A DNA stretch of 64,000 nucleotides from Semisulcospira habei. Lineage: Eukaryota; Mollusca; Gastropoda; Semisulcospiridae. The position numbers and the translations under genes are program-made. Where the stretch lies: contig BTPG01000004.1 in NCBI GenBank assembly GCA_036245525.1, forward strand, positions 52,593,960 to 52,657,959, given 5' to 3'. Under the pieces are notes generated by a model, which saw only the letters and a program-made list of their open reading frames with translations, was not told where the DNA came from and did not search any database. Position 1 is the stretch's first letter. The number at the start of each line of letters is the position of its first letter. This document shows, piece by piece, positions 62,760-64,000 of this stretch.

Positions 62760-63166
62760 GTGAGTCAGATCTTTTCTGACAGGGTAGATCAGCTCATGTT
62801 GACAGTCTGCCCAGTGAAAATTCCACTTTTGCATGGGTGCTTCTGTGCCGGTTATGTGTCGGAATTCCTGTTTTGAAAATTACCTAAGATATAAGAAATT
62901 ACATGCTCCGGAGGCCAAGGGTCTTTGGATCTCTAGACCTTTCAGGTTTTTGAAAATTCAACAGAAGCACTCTTGCAGTTGGGAGGTTCTGGCTGTGCCC
63001 TGGAAGTCGAGGAATTAAACCTTGGAACCTAGCAAAGTTTTTTAAATGTTGGCACGCTGTCATGTTTTAAAGTGCATAACTGTAGTCATAGATGTCAACA
63101 TTCACTCATGCTTGTGCAGGGTTCATTCTGACAATTTTCGCACATGGGTCAGTGGCCCGCAGAGCC
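62760..63166 (+). other. Intron 15, unique-looking
   Basis: AT-rich, no repeat or gene recognised. Confidence 0.5.
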
Positions 63167-63766
63167 AGGCATGGGAATTGTCCGCGAATTCTGTGAAAAA
63201 GAAGAGATCTTCCGCAAAAATAAATCTATTTTATGATACAAGGGCGACATTTACTAAATTTAAACAGGGCAACACTTTGAAGCTGTCTGTTGAGTAGCAG
63301 ACGATCCAAGTGAGTACCCCCCTTTTCCGGGGATTTGCAAGGATTAAATGTTTTTTCGCTATTGGTTTAGGTAACATTTTGGGGGGATGCATATGACATT
63401 TTTGGGTACATATGATAATGTGCTGTTGTAACAGTATTTTTAATTTTTCTTTTAAGTAGCAACACAAAATTAAATGTGGCATTTTTCAATCTATGTGCGT
63501 GTTGTGTCGTCCTTTGTAGCATAGAAATTTTTATGTGGAACGAAAAGGAACATAAAAAGGCGTTTCCGCGAGAGAAAAAAACATTGTGGGTAGCAAAACG
63601 AGCAGAGCACCAGTTAAACATTGCGGGCAGGATATGACGCGGCAGGCCATGTCCGCGACCTGCACTGGTGGCCGAGTGCACCGCGCTACACAGTAAATCT
63701 AGGTGGGCAGACGTGCATTGTATTTGCCGATTTTGTTTCGAACCCTGAATTGAAGGCGTCGTGACT

Positions 63767-63799
<33 letters not shown>

Positions 63800-63905
63800 T
63801 GTCGTATGATTTTTCCCCTGGATAGGAAAGCAAGGTCTAGCTTCTGGAGGCCTGAGATTGAAGGCCTAGTTTCAGACGATTTTTGCTTGGGCAATTCCCA
63901 TGCCT
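63167..63905. mobile_element. hAT-like non-autonomous element, copy 2
   Basis: AGGCATGGGAATTG at the left and CAATTCCCATGCCT at the right. Shares interior words (ACATTGTGGGTAGCAAAACG, GATATGACGCGGCAGGC, TTTCAGACGATTTTTGCTTG) with 53345-53775. Contains a poly-C run. Confidence 0.8.
63768..63799 (+). repeat. Poly-C run (32 bp)
   Basis: An uninterrupted C homopolymer inside the hAT-like element; its length in an assembly is often unreliable. Confidence 0.9.
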
Positions 63906-64000
63906 GAGAGCACAAATCTATGGGGTCATTTCTTAAACGGGATGGGCCAAACGTGTGTGAGCATCTTCCCACCAACCAGTGGGCACCTTCTCGCCAGCTG

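Overview
This is a eukaryotic, invertebrate genomic window, most likely from a marine mollusc and probably a gastropod. The reasons are introns with GT-AG splice sites, a metazoan replication gene, RTE and CR1/L2-type LINEs, a DIRS-type retroelement, and SINE tails with the GGCGTTAAACCCAAATAACC signature. The species call is inference.

One host gene runs through nearly the whole window on the + strand: WDHD1 (AND-1/Ctf4), the replisome hub. Fifteen exons (745-809 to 62594-62759) can be placed by conserved protein sequence, splice sites and phases that all close. They give about 559 residues: the WD40 propeller, an acidic linker and the start of the SepB domain. The 3' half of the gene lies beyond 64000. 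About 1.7 kb of the 62 kb is coding; the introns are packed with mobile DNA.

Layout. 1-744: promoter side. Intron 1 (810-10186): a diverged repeat, a tandem-repeat array split by a CR1/L2-like LINE, and a full-length RTE-type LINE with a 14-bp target duplication. Introns 2-8 (10299-15905): short introns, most carrying TTAA-flanked fold-back MITEs. Intron 9 (15991-46394, 30 kb): a 5'-truncated RTE copy, then a 27-kb nested complex inserted inside a single MITE. Introns 10-12: an exon-10 tandem duplication with a TIR element inside it, a 3-kb TIR element and more MITEs. Intron 13 (55443-61950): SINEs, a fourth RTE copy and another RTE-like reverse transcriptase on the - strand. 62760-64000: intron 15 with an hAT-like element.

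The most interesting content is the nested complex at 18546-45559. Two related DNA transposons, here called E1 (+, 19181-25440) and E2 (-, about 18551-40623), each encode one long protein: a basic N-terminal part, Cys-rich zinc clusters, an RNase-H-like DDE-type transposase core, an acidic or short linker and a C-terminal OTU cysteine protease domain. E1 is inserted into E2. A DIRS-like tyrosine-recombinase retroelement (25508-31599) and an RTE LINE (35587-38888) are also inserted into E2. A third copy, E3 (about 43236-45559), is an internal-deletion derivative of E2 that preserves the empty sites for E1 and for the DIRS element. This allows exact reconstruction of TIRs, target duplications and the recombination core.
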